From DATFQE01 sp963738205 (GTDB lineage Bacteria; Actinomycetota; Thermoleophilia; Gaiellales; Gaiellaceae): a stretch of 64,000 nt of DNA. The notes under the pieces are model-generated. The model had not been told where the DNA came from. It made no database searches and was given only the letters and a program-made list of their open reading frames with translations. The translations under genes were made by a program, and so were the position numbers. Where the stretch lies: NCBI GenBank assembly GCA_963738205.1, contig CAVTVQ010000006.1, forward strand, positions 1,426,001 to 1,490,000, read 5' to 3'. Below are positions 24,487 to 31,834 of this stretch, piece by piece (position 1 is the stretch's first letter; each line of letters begins with the position of its first letter).

Positions 24487-24600
24487 CTAGCCCTGCCTCT
24501 GCTTGTGACGCGGGTTGGTGCAGATGACCATGGTGCGCCCATGCCGCTTGATCACGCGGCAGCGCTCACACATGGGCTTGACGGACGGACGAACTTTCAT
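24487..24600 (-). CDS. rpmJ: 50S ribosomal protein L36 (zinc-binding form)
   Basis: The 37-residue product opens MKVRPSVKPMCERCRVIKRH and carries the zinc ligands C-x2-C...C...H (CERC, ICTNPRH). It is the complete C+ form. ATTAGGAGCCA provides the Shine-Dalgarno. It is the first gene of the alpha operon here because infA is absent from its usual place just upstream. Confidence 0.97.
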   Translation of the reverse strand: MKVRPSVKPMCERCRVIKRHGRTMVICTNPRHKQRQG

Positions 24601-24692
24601 TGGCTCCTAATCCCTCGTAGAAACCGCGCTCCGGGAGCGCGGTGGCCGGACACGAAAACAGACGCACCCTGGGTGCGCAGAGTGGCATGGTA
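24601..24692 (-). promoter_or_regulatory. Promoter and two-hairpin leader of the rpmJ-rpsM-rpsK-rpsD-rpoA-rplQ operon
   Basis: Reading the minus strand, TTTGCTACCAT gives an extended -10 (TACCAT, 24687-24692). The leader then has two hairpins: CGCACCC / GGGTGCG (24663-24677) and CCGCGCTCC / GGAGCGCGG (24624-24642). The same TGCTACC core occurs upstream of rpsL. The hairpins are candidates for S4 autoregulation or for terminating read-through from map. Confidence 0.55.
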
Positions 24693-24707
24693 GCAAACCC
24701 GCGCTTC

Positions 24708-25481
24708 TCAGACGGCCTGGCGAACGGGCTGGGGATTGACCTCCGTGAGGATCCTGGGGCCGCTTTCGGTGACGGCGACGGTGTGCTCGAAATGGCAGGA
24801 CAGCGAGCCGTCCTCGGTCGAGATCGACCACTGGTCGTCGTGGAGATACACCTCGGGGCCGCCCGCGTTGATCATCGGCTCGATCGCGAGGGTCATCCCC
24901 GGCTGCAGCAGTGGCCCGCGGCCCGGCTCGCCGAAGTTGGGAATCTGCGGGTCCTCGTGCATCGAGCGGCCGACGCCGTGCCCGACCAGGCTGCGGATGA
25001 CCGAGTAGCCCGCCGCCTCGGTGACCGACTGCACGGCATGCGAGATGTCGGAAAGTCGGTTGCCGGGGCGTGCCTGCGAGACACCGGCTGCGAGCGCCTC
25101 CTGCCCGACCTCCAGCAGCCGGGTCGCCTCCGGCGTGACCTCGCCGACCGGATGCGTGAACGCAGCGTCGGCGACGAAGCCGTCGAGCGTGACGCCGATG
25201 TCGACAGCGAGGATGTCGCCGTCCTTCAGCGTGTAGCCGCCGGGGATCCCGTGCACGACCATGTCGTTCGGCGACACGCAGATCGAGCCGGGGAAGCCGC
25301 GATAGCCGAGGAACGTCGGCACACCGCCCCGGGAGCGGATGTACTCCTCCGCGCGCTCATCGAGCTCCGCGGTGGTGACGCCCGGGCGCATCATCTCGCC
25401 GAGCAGGTCGTGCGTCTCCGCGACGACACGGCCCGCGTGCGCCATGCGCTCGATCTCCTGAGCTGACTTGCGAATGATCAC
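24708..25481 (-). CDS. map: Type I methionine aminopeptidase
   Basis: The 257-residue product starts at GTG overlapping the adk stop. The five metal ligands are in order: Asp in LAVDIGVTLDGFVADAAFT (two Asp), His in VGHGVGRSMHEDPQIPNF, Glu in MTLAIEPMIN, and the last Glu in HFEHTVAVTESG. It removes the initiator Met from nascent proteins. It is a typical spc-operon member next to adk and secY. Confidence 0.97.
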   Translation of the reverse strand: MIIRKSAQEIERMAHAGRVVAETHDLLGEMMRPGVTTAELDERAEEYIRSRGGVPTFLGYRGFPGSICVSPNDMVVHGIPGGYTLKDGDILAVDIGVTLDGFVADAAFTHPVGEVTPEATRLLEVGQEALAAGVSQARPGNRLSDISHAVQSVTEAAGYSVIRSLVGHGVGRSMHEDPQIPNFGEPGRGPLLQPGMTLAIEPMINAGGPEVYLHDDQWSISTEDGSLSCHFEHTVAVTESGPRILTEVNPQPVRQAV

Positions 25482-26056
25482 GAACGAGCGGCCACGGTCT
25501 GAAGCGCCTCCTGGATCTCGCCGAACACCTCGTCGATCGGGTTCTCGGCGTGGATACCAACGAGGTTACCGCGCGGGCGGTAGTAGCCGATCAGGGGCTC
25601 TGTCTTGTCGTGGTACTCCGCGAGCCGTCGTGCGATCGCCTCGGGCGTGTCGTCGTTGCGACCCTCCTCCACGGCCCGCTTGTGCAGACGCTCGTGCGAC
25701 GTTTCGTCGTCGACCTGGAGCGCGAAGACGATGTCGGGATCGCGCCCGATCTCGGAGAGCATCGAGTCGAGCGCCTCGGCCTGCGCCAGCGTGCGCGGGA
25801 AACCGTCGAGGATGAATCCCTCGCGGGTGTCGTCCTCGTCGAGCCGCTCGCGGATCAGCTTGATCATCAGGTCGTCGGGGACGAGGTTGCCGCGCTCGAC
25901 GATCGGCTTCACCTGTCGCCCGAATGGCGTCTCCGACGCAATCGCGTTGCGAAGCATGTCGCCGGTCGCGATGTGCGCAAAGCCGTACTCGTCGGCGATG
26001 CGACTCGCCTGAGTTCCCTTGCCGGACCCCTGAGGGCCTAGGAGCAAAATGTTCAC
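25478..26056 (-). CDS. adk: Adenylate kinase
   Basis: The 192-residue product starts at GTG. The P-loop is LLLGPQGSGKGTQA, the AMP-binding segment ATGDMLRNAIASETPFG, and GFILDGFPRTLAQAEAL and RLAEYHDKTEPLIGYY are conserved. The LID is the short type without a zinc-binding Cys cluster, as in other actinobacteria. It interconverts ATP + AMP and 2 ADP. It lies between secY and map. Confidence 0.97.
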   Translation of the reverse strand: MNILLLGPQGSGKGTQASRIADEYGFAHIATGDMLRNAIASETPFGRQVKPIVERGNLVPDDLMIKLIRERLDEDDTREGFILDGFPRTLAQAEALDSMLSEIGRDPDIVFALQVDDETSHERLHKRAVEEGRNDDTPEAIARRLAEYHDKTEPLIGYYRPRGNLVGIHAENPIDEVFGEIQEALQTVAARS

Positions 26057-26069
26057 GCGCGCGCGAGAG

Positions 26070-27323
26070 TTACTTCAAGAAGCCTTCGTAGGAGCGCATC
26101 ATCATCTGCGACTCCATCTGGCGCATCGTGTCCAGCGCGACACCGACCGCGATCAGCACCGAGGTACCGCCGATCGCACCGGCGGTCGCCTGGGAGAAGC
26201 CGAAGTAGGCGATCGCGATGCTCGGCAGCGATGCGATCAGCGCCAGATAGATCGCACCGGGAAGCGTCAGGCGCGTCAGGACGCGATCGAGGTACATCGC
26301 GGTGGGCGGCCCGGGCCGAATGCCCGGGATGTAGCCGCCGTACTTGCGCAGGTTGTCGGCCTGGTCGACCGGGTTGAACTGGACCGCGGTGTAGAAGTAC
26401 GTGAAGATGATGATCAGCAGGCCCTGGAAGAAGATGTAGGTGAGGTCGCTCGGCGTGAAATGCCGGTTGACGAACCCCTGGGTCTGCGGGAAGTACTGCG
26501 CGATCGTGGGCGGGAATGCCATCACGGCGGCGGCGAAGATGACCGGGATGACGCCGGCCATGTTCACGCGCAGCGGCATGTAGGTCGAGCCGCCGGCGGT
26601 CATGCGCCGGCCGACCATGCGCTTCGCGTACTGAATCGGGATCCGCCGCTGGCCCTCCTGGATGAAGACAACTGCGACGACGATGCTGACGGCCATCAGC
26701 GGCAGGAACAGCCGCTCCATGACGCCGCCGTTGTACCAGGCGCTGATGCCGAGCGGCAGCCCGGTCAGGATCGACGCGAAGATCAGCAGGGAGATGCCGT
26801 TGCCGATCCCGCGCTTCGTGATCAGCTCGCCCATCCACATCAGCAGGACGGTGCCTGCCGTCAGGGTCAGGACGATCAGCATGATCCGGCCGGCGTTGGC
26901 GTCCAGGACGCCCTGGCGCTGGAAGAGGAACGCGTAGCCGGCCGCCTGCGCCGCCGCGAGCGCGACGGTCAGGTAGCGCGTGTACTGGTTGATCTTGGCG
27001 TAGCCGGCCTCGCCCTCCTTCTGCAGCTGCTCCAGCTTCGGCACGACGACCGTCATCAGCTGCAGGATGATCGAGGCCGTGACGTACGGCATGATTCCGA
27101 GCGCGAACACGGCGAACTGCGAGAGCGCGCCGCCGGAGAAGACGTTCAGCAGACCCAGCACGGTGCCGCTGCGGCCCGAGAAGTAGTCCTCGATCGTCTG
27201 CGAGTCGACGCCCGGAGCCGGCACCCACGAGCCGAACCGGTAGATGAGGAGGATCCCCGCGGTGAAGAGGACGCGTCTGCGGAGCTCGGGGACGCGCCAG
27301 GCGTTGGCGAGCCAGGAGAACAC
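26070..27323 (-). CDS. secY: Preprotein translocase subunit SecY
   Basis: The 417-residue product starts at GTG directly after rplO. Ten transmembrane segments are visible. Conserved features are the plug-region motif (FSGGALSQFAVFALGIMPYVTASI), VPKLEQLQKEGEAGYAKINQYTRYLT, MGELITKRGIGNGISL, and the cytosolic loop LRKYGGYIPGIRPGPPTA that contacts SecA and the ribosome. It forms the protein-conducting channel with SecE (56357-56698) and SecG. Confidence 0.98.
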   Translation of the reverse strand: MFSWLANAWRVPELRRRVLFTAGILLIYRFGSWVPAPGVDSQTIEDYFSGRSGTVLGLLNVFSGGALSQFAVFALGIMPYVTASIILQLMTVVVPKLEQLQKEGEAGYAKINQYTRYLTVALAAAQAAGYAFLFQRQGVLDANAGRIMLIVLTLTAGTVLLMWMGELITKRGIGNGISLLIFASILTGLPLGISAWYNGGVMERLFLPLMAVSIVVAVVFIQEGQRRIPIQYAKRMVGRRMTAGGSTYMPLRVNMAGVIPVIFAAAVMAFPPTIAQYFPQTQGFVNRHFTPSDLTYIFFQGLLIIIFTYFYTAVQFNPVDQADNLRKYGGYIPGIRPGPPTAMYLDRVLTRLTLPGAIYLALIASLPSIAIAYFGFSQATAGAIGGTSVLIAVGVALDTMRQMESQMMMRSYEGFLK

Positions 27324-27953
27324 CTAGCTCTCCTCTGCCTCCGCGGTCTGGTCCGCGGGCGAACCTTCCGGTTCCTCCGTGACCTCCTCGACCGGTCCGC
27401 CCTCGCCGACAGGCTGCGCCGCAGCCGGCTTCTTCGAGCGCTTCCGCTTCTTGCGCGGGTCGGCCGGCTCGCGGAGCGCCGTGGCGCTGCCGCCGGCGGC
27501 CGTGATCTTCTCCCGCGCACTCTCCGAGAAGGCGTGCGCGGTGACGGCGAGCTGCTTCTTGAGCTCGCCGTGGCCGAGGATCTTCACGTCGGCCTTGGTG
27601 TTCTTGATCAGGCCCTTCTCGACGAGCGACTCGACGTTGACCGTGTCGCCGTCGGCGAAGACGCGCTCGAGCTCGCGCAGGTTCACGGGCTGCGTGAACG
27701 TGCGGAACGGGCCGATCGGCATCGCGTCCTTCGAAGTGGCCCCGCGCTGCTTGCCGACGCGCATGTACAGCGGCATCTGGCCGCCCTCGAAGCCGGCGCG
27801 CATCTTGTGCGAGCCGGAACGCGACTTCTGGCCCTTGATCCCACGGCCGGAGTAGCGGCCCTTGCCGGACCCCAGGCCGCGGCCGATGCGCTTGCGATCG
27901 ATGCGCTTCTGGGCGGGCTTCAGGTGGGAGAGATTGAGGTCCTCAGGCATCAT
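27324..27953 (-). CDS. rplO: 50S ribosomal protein L15 with acidic C-terminal tail
   Basis: The product is 209 residues, against ~145-150 for typical L15. The core has NLSHLKPAQKRIDRKRIGRG, SGKGRYSGRGIKGQKSRSG, GFEGGQMPLYMRVGKQRG and the C-terminal VTAHAFSESAREKITAAGG. After ~155 there is a Lys-rich stretch, then an acidic tail (VEEVTEEPEGSPADQTAEAE). Similar tails occur on S3, S5, S17, L10 and L22 in this window. Its start overlaps rpmD by 11 bp. Confidence 0.95.
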   Translation of the reverse strand: MMPEDLNLSHLKPAQKRIDRKRIGRGLGSGKGRYSGRGIKGQKSRSGSHKMRAGFEGGQMPLYMRVGKQRGATSKDAMPIGPFRTFTQPVNLRELERVFADGDTVNVESLVEKGLIKNTKADVKILGHGELKKQLAVTAHAFSESAREKITAAGGSATALREPADPRKKRKRSKKPAAAQPVGEGGPVEEVTEEPEGSPADQTAEAEES

Positions 27954-28128
27954 CGACCCTCACGAGATGGCGGACTTTCCGCAGCATACCGGCGAGCTGC
28001 GGGCTCTCCTTGTGCTCCGCCGAGCGGCCGATCCGCCCCAGTCCGAGGGCGCGCAAAGTGCCTCGATGGCGCTCGCTCTGACCGATCTGGCTGCGGACCT
28101 GCGTGATCTTGATCTTGCTCTGGGCCAT
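27943..28128 (-). CDS. rpmD: 50S ribosomal protein L30
   Basis: The 61-residue product begins MAQSKIKITQVRSQIGQSER and contains TLRALGLGRIGRSAEHKESP and GMLRKVRHLVRVDD, the full bacterial L30 fold at normal length. Its ATG overlaps the rpsE stop by one base, and it overlaps rplO. Confidence 0.96.
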   Translation of the reverse strand: MAQSKIKITQVRSQIGQSERHRGTLRALGLGRIGRSAEHKESPQLAGMLRKVRHLVRVDDA

Positions 28129-28838
28129 CAGCTCTTCTTCTTCGCCTTGGGCTTCTTCTCGCCCTCGTCGCTGTCGTCGGACACGGCCTCCTCGGCGCTG
28201 GGCGCCCCAGGTACGGCCTCGGCGGCTTCGGCGACCTTCTCGACGACCGGGTCTTCGGCGACGACGACCTTCTCGACGACCGTCTCGGCAGCTGCAACGG
28301 CGACCGGCGTCTCCTCGGTCTCCTTCGGCTCACGCGGGGGCGGCAGCACGTCCCGGATCTGCAGGCCGCGCTTCCTGGCGACCTCTTCCGGGCGGCGCAG
28401 GTTCTGCAGGCCGTTCACGGTCGCGCGCAGCATGTTGATCGGGTTGGTCGTGCCGAGGCTCTTGGCGAGGATGTCGCGGATCCCGGCGAGCTCGAGCACG
28501 GCGCGGACGCCGCCGCCGGCGATGACGCCGGTTCCCTCGCTGGCCGGGCGTAGGAGCACGCGCGCCGCATCGGACTTGCCGATGATCTCGTGCGTGATCG
28601 TCGTGCCGTGCCTCGGAACGTTGAAGAGGTTCTTCTTCGCGTCGTCGACGGCCTTCGAGATCGCCAGCGGGACCTCGCGGGCCTTGCCGTAGCCGACGCC
28701 GACGCGATCGACCTCGTCGCCGATCACGACCAGCGCGGTGAACGAGAACCGCCGGCCGCCCTTGACCACCTTGGCGACGCGGTTGATCTCGACCACGCGC
28801 TCCTTGAGCTCCCTGTTTTCAGCGACGTCTACAGCCAT
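28128..28838 (-). CDS. rpsE: 30S ribosomal protein S5 with acidic C-terminal tail
   Basis: The product is 236 residues, compared with ~165-170 in E. coli. The dsRNA-binding half is ELKERVVEINRVAKVVKGGRRFSFTALVVIGD; the second half has the ASEGTGVIAGGGVRAVLELAGI signature. Residues ~175-236 are an added Glu/Val/Ala-rich tail (VVEKVVVAEDPVVEKVAEA) ending in a Lys cluster (KKPKAKKKS). S5 contributes to decoding accuracy and mRNA entry. Confidence 0.96.
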   Translation of the reverse strand: MAVDVAENRELKERVVEINRVAKVVKGGRRFSFTALVVIGDEVDRVGVGYGKAREVPLAISKAVDDAKKNLFNVPRHGTTITHEIIGKSDAARVLLRPASEGTGVIAGGGVRAVLELAGIRDILAKSLGTTNPINMLRATVNGLQNLRRPEEVARKRGLQIRDVLPPPREPKETEETPVAVAAAETVVEKVVVAEDPVVEKVAEAAEAVPGAPSAEEAVSDDSDEGEKKPKAKKKS

Positions 28839-28839
28839 G

Positions 28840-29196
28840 TCAGAAGTTCAGTCCTCCCTCGCGCGCGCCTTCGGCGAGCGCCTTGACGCGTCCGTGGTAG
28901 AGGTAGCCGCCGCGGTCGAACACCACGGTCTCGACTCCCGCCTTCTTGGCGTTGGCGGCGAGCTCCTTGCCGACCTCCCGGGCCTGGTCGGTCTTGTCGC
29001 CCTTGAAGCTCTTCTTCAGGTGCAACCAGCTCGCGGCCGCCAACGTCTTCGCCTCCTGGTCGTCGATCAGCTGCGCCTCGATCCCGCGGTTGGAGCGGAA
29101 GACGCACAGACGCGGCCGCTCGGCCGTCCCGGAGATGTCGCGGCGCACCCGCTTGTGGCGGCGCTCGCGTGCCTGTCTCGTCGTCAGCTTCGCCAT
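28840..29196 (-). CDS. rplR: 50S ribosomal protein L18
   Basis: The 118-residue product starts at ATG (29196), the canonical MAKLTTRQARERRHKRVRRD; the frame is open 7 codons further but without L18-like sequence. It contains RPRLCVFRSNRGIEAQLIDD and VVFDRGGYLYHGRVKALAEGAREGGL. L18 bridges 5S and 23S rRNA. Its Shine-Dalgarno (AGGAGG, 7 nt upstream) lies inside the outer stem of hairpin copy 3, which may affect its translation. Confidence 0.96.
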   Translation of the reverse strand: MAKLTTRQARERRHKRVRRDISGTAERPRLCVFRSNRGIEAQLIDDQEAKTLAAASWLHLKKSFKGDKTDQAREVGKELAANAKKAGVETVVFDRGGYLYHGRVKALAEGAREGGLNF

Positions 29197-29198
29197 GC

Positions 29199-29360
29199 GT
29201 GGGCCTCCTGGTGGCATTGGTGGATGCCTCGGTCGCGAGCACCAAGCCAGGCAAGGACGCAGGGAGCGTTCGTGTTCTTCAACACGGGCGCGACCGAGGA
29301 CGCCGCATGGCGCAGCGTGATCGCGGGCGAGGCGCCGCCGGATGTCGCCAGGGGGCCCAC
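29199..29360 (+). repeat. Dispersed structured hairpin element, copy 3 (between rplF and rplR)
   Basis: A 162-nt hairpin filling the rplF-rplR gap. Outer arms 29199-29217 and 29342-29360 pair over all 19 positions with three G-U wobbles. Then GGTGG..GCCTCG pairs with CGAGGC..CCGCC, CGCGAGCAC with GTGATCGCG (one mismatch), and GCCAGGC with GCATGGC (one mismatch). The core is AAGGACGCAGGGAGC (29253-29267) opposite GCGACCGAGGACGC (29290-29303), capped by the 11-bp stem GCGTTCGTGTT / AACACGGGCGC. The operon is transcribed on the opposite strand. Confidence 0.85.
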
Positions 29361-29361
29361 T

Positions 29362-29895
29362 TTAGGCTCGCTTTCCGACCTTGCGGCGGACGTACTCGCC
29401 CTCGTAGCGGATGCCCTTGCCCTTGTACGGCTCGGGCGGGCGCACCTTGCGAATTTCCGCGGCGATCTGACCCACCTGCTGCTTGTCGATGCCCTTGACC
29501 ACGATCTGCGTCGGCGCCGGCACCTCGAACGTGATGCCCGCCGGCGCGTCCTTGACGACCGAATGCGAGTAGCCGACGTTCAGCTCGAGCGCGGTGCCTC
29601 GCAACGATGCGCGGTAGCCGACTCCCTGGATCTCGAGGCGCTTCTCGAAGCCCTTGGTGACGCCCTCGACCATGTTGGCGACGAGCGTCCGCGTCAGCCC
29701 GTGGAGCGCACGGTCGTCGCCGCGCTCGGTCGGGCGGCTGACGACGAGCGTGTCGCCGTCCTTCTCGATCTTCATGCGCTGCGGAACCTGCTGCTGCAAC
29801 TCGCCGAGCGGGCCGTTGACCATCACACGGCCGGGGTCGACCGCGACGTTCACGCCGCTCGGGATCTCGATGGGTTTCCTGCCGATTCGACTCAT
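29362..29895 (-). CDS. rplF: 50S ribosomal protein L6
   Basis: The 177-residue product starts MSRIGRKPIEIPSGVNVAVD and has GLTRTLVANMVEGVTKGFEKRL-type sequence, GVGYRASLRGTALELNVGYSH and the C-terminal motif PPEPYKGKGIRYEGEYVRRKVGK, all standard for L6, as is the length. L6 lies near the GTPase-associated centre. Hairpin copy 3 follows its stop in the operon. Confidence 0.97.
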   Translation of the reverse strand: MSRIGRKPIEIPSGVNVAVDPGRVMVNGPLGELQQQVPQRMKIEKDGDTLVVSRPTERGDDRALHGLTRTLVANMVEGVTKGFEKRLEIQGVGYRASLRGTALELNVGYSHSVVKDAPAGITFEVPAPTQIVVKGIDKQQVGQIAAEIRKVRPPEPYKGKGIRYEGEYVRRKVGKRA

Positions 29896-29899
29896 CGCG

Positions 29900-30295
29900 C
29901 TACCAGACGAAGCACACGACTTCGCCGCCGATGCCCTGCTCGGCGGCGGCCCTGCTCGTCAGCACTCCTTTCGACGTCGACAGGATGGCGGTGCCCATGC
30001 CGCCGAGGACGCGCGGCAAACGATCCTTGCGCGCGTAGACGCGGCGGCCCGGCTTGGAGACGCGCTTCAGGTCGGAGATCACGCGCTCGCGGTTCTTGCC
30101 GAACTTCAGCTCCACAACGAGCGAGTCGAAGCTCTCGCCCTTCTCGACGTGGAAGTCGGAGATGTAGCCCTCCTCCTTCAGGATGCGGGCGATCTCCTCC
30201 TTCAGGCGGGAGGTCGGCATCACCGCGGACTCGTGCATCGCCTTGTTGGCGTTGCGGATCCGCGTCAGCATGTCGGCGATCGGGTCGGTCAGCAT
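29900..30295 (-). CDS. rpsH: 30S ribosomal protein S8
   Basis: The 131-residue product starts at ATG (30295): MLTDPIADMLTRIRNANKAM. The C-terminal signature STSKGVLTSRAAAEQGIGGEVVCFVW is complete. S8 is a primary binder of 16S h21 and, in E. coli, the spc-operon repressor. The open frame upstream of the ATG overlaps rpsN and is not coding. Confidence 0.97.
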   Translation of the reverse strand: MLTDPIADMLTRIRNANKAMHESAVMPTSRLKEEIARILKEEGYISDFHVEKGESFDSLVVELKFGKNRERVISDLKRVSKPGRRVYARKDRLPRVLGGMGTAILSTSKGVLTSRAAAEQGIGGEVVCFVW

Positions 30296-30303
30296 CCTTC
30301 TCC

Positions 30304-30489
30304 TTACCAGCTCGACTTCGTCATGCCCGGGATCGCGCCCTGGTGGGCGAGGTCGCGCAGGCAGATCCGGCAGAGCCCGAACTTGCGATAGACGGCGCGC
30401 GGGCGCCCGCAACGGTTGCAGCGCGAGTACTTGCGCACCTTGTACCGCGGCTCACGGGCTGCCTTGACGATCAGGGACTTCTTGGCCAT
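30304..30489 (-). CDS. rpsN: 30S ribosomal protein S14, zinc-binding type
   Basis: The 61-residue product (MAKKSLIVKAAREPRYKVRK) has the zinc ligands C-x2-C (CNRCGRPRAVYRKFG) and C-x2-C (CRICLRDLAHQG). This is the short type Z protein (rpsZ), not the 100-residue C- form. It overlaps the rplE stop by one base. Confidence 0.97.
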   Translation of the reverse strand: MAKKSLIVKAAREPRYKVRKYSRCNRCGRPRAVYRKFGLCRICLRDLAHQGAIPGMTKSSW

Positions 30490-31094
30490 TACTGGTCTTC
30501 GCTCCTTTGCTCGCCGGCGAACGGGAGGCCGAGGGAACGCAGGAGCGCGAGCCCATGCTCGTCCGTCGCGGCAGTGGTGGTGATCGCGACGTCGAGGCCG
30601 CGGACTGTCGGAATCGAGTCGTAGTCGATCTCCGGAAAGATGATCTGCTCGCGGATCCCGAGCGAGTAGTTGCCCCGGCCGTCGAACGAGCGCGGGTTGA
30701 GCCCGCGGAAGTCGCGAATCCGGGGTAGCGCGATCGAGACGAGCCGGTCGAGGAACTCCCACATGCGCGCGCCGCGAAGCGTCACCCGCGCGCCGATCGG
30801 CATGCCCTCGCGGATCTTGAAGCCGGCGATCGAGGTCCGGGCGCGGCGCAGCTGCGCGCGCTGGCCGGCGATGATCGTCAGCTCCTCGATCGCGCTGTCG
30901 AGCGCCTTCGCGTCGGTCTTCCCCTCGCCGACGCCCATGTTCAGCGTGATCTTCGTGATCCGCGGAACCTGCATGACCGTGGATAGCGAGAGGTCCTCTT
31001 TGAGGGCAGCGCGGAGCTCGCTGTCGTAGCGCTCCTTGAGGCGCGGCGCGTAGCCGTCGGTGCTCTGCTTCTTCTCCGCGGTCTTGGTGGCCAT
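30489..31094 (-). CDS. rplE: 50S ribosomal protein L5
   Basis: The product is 201 residues from ATG (31094), including an N-terminal extension MATKTAEKKQSTDGYAPRLK. Core motifs are PRITKITLNMGVGEGKTDAK, AGQRAQLRRARTSIAGFKIREG-type sequence and GRGNYSLGIREQIIFPEIDYD. L5 contacts 5S rRNA and P-site tRNA. Translation is coupled to rplX, since stop and start overlap. Confidence 0.97.
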   Translation of the reverse strand: MATKTAEKKQSTDGYAPRLKERYDSELRAALKEDLSLSTVMQVPRITKITLNMGVGEGKTDAKALDSAIEELTIIAGQRAQLRRARTSIAGFKIREGMPIGARVTLRGARMWEFLDRLVSIALPRIRDFRGLNPRSFDGRGNYSLGIREQIIFPEIDYDSIPTVRGLDVAITTTAATDEHGLALLRSLGLPFAGEQRSEDQ

Positions 31095-31465
31095 TACTTG
31101 TCGATCTCCTGCTTGCAGTCCTCGCGGCGGCACACGCGCACCTTGCGCTGGTCGCCCTTCACGTCCTTGATCACGGTGCCGACGCGCGTCGGCCTGTTGC
31201 AGACCGGGCACACGACCATGACCTTGGCGGCGGCGAGCGGTGCGGCCTTCTCGATCACGCCGCCGGGCTGGATCTGCGACTGGCCCATCCGGCTCGGGTT
31301 CTTGATCGGGCGCGGCTTCATGTGCCGCTTGATCATGTTCAGGTTCTCGACGATCACCCGCTGCTCGGAGGGCCGAGCCTCGATGACCCGTCCCTGCTTT
31401 CCGCGGTCCTTGCCGCTCAGCACCTGGACGAGATCGCCCTTCTTGATTTTCATCTTCGTCGCCAC
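31094..31465 (-). CDS. rplX: 50S ribosomal protein L24
   Basis: The 123-residue product starts at GTG and carries a KOW motif (IKKGDLVQVLSGKDRGKQGRV), then NMIKRHMKP. It has a C-terminal Cys cluster, CPVCNRPTRVG...VRVCRREDC. In most L24 proteins the second pair is C-x2-C; here it is C-x4-C, so zinc binding may be altered. L24 initiates 50S assembly. Confidence 0.96.
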   Translation of the reverse strand: MATKMKIKKGDLVQVLSGKDRGKQGRVIEARPSEQRVIVENLNMIKRHMKPRPIKNPSRMGQSQIQPGGVIEKAAPLAAAKVMVVCPVCNRPTRVGTVIKDVKGDQRKVRVCRREDCKQEIDK

Positions 31466-31834
31466 TTACAGCACCTCCGGAGCAAGGCTCACGATCTTCA
31501 TGAAGTTCTTGTCACGCAGCTCACGGGCGACAGGCCCGAAGATGCGCGTCCCACGAGGGTTGCGCGCCGCGTCGATGATCACGGCCGCGTTCTCGTCGAA
31601 CGCGATCAGGGTACCGTCATCGCGGCCGTACGGCTTCTTCGTCCTGACGACGACCGCCCGCACGACCTCGCCCTTCTTGATCGTTCCCTGCGGCGTCGCT
31701 GTCTTGACGGTGCCGACGATCACGTCGCCGACACGCGCGTAGCGGCGCTTCGAGCCGCCGAGGACGCGGATGCACAGCAGCTCGCGCGCACCCGTGTTGT
31801 CGGCGACCTTCAGCCTCGATTCCTGCTGGATCAC
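31466..31834 (-). CDS. rplN: 50S ribosomal protein L14
   Basis: The 122-residue product, the standard length, starts at GTG. It shows MIQQESRLKVADNTGARELL, VGDVIVGTVKTATPQGTIKKGEVVRAVVVRTKK-like text and the signature GTRIFGPVARELRDKNFMKIVSLAPEVL. It is a 23S binder at the subunit interface. It overlaps the rpsQ stop by 4 bp. Confidence 0.97.
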   Translation of the reverse strand: MIQQESRLKVADNTGARELLCIRVLGGSKRRYARVGDVIVGTVKTATPQGTIKKGEVVRAVVVRTKKPYGRDDGTLIAFDENAAVIIDAARNPRGTRIFGPVARELRDKNFMKIVSLAPEVL

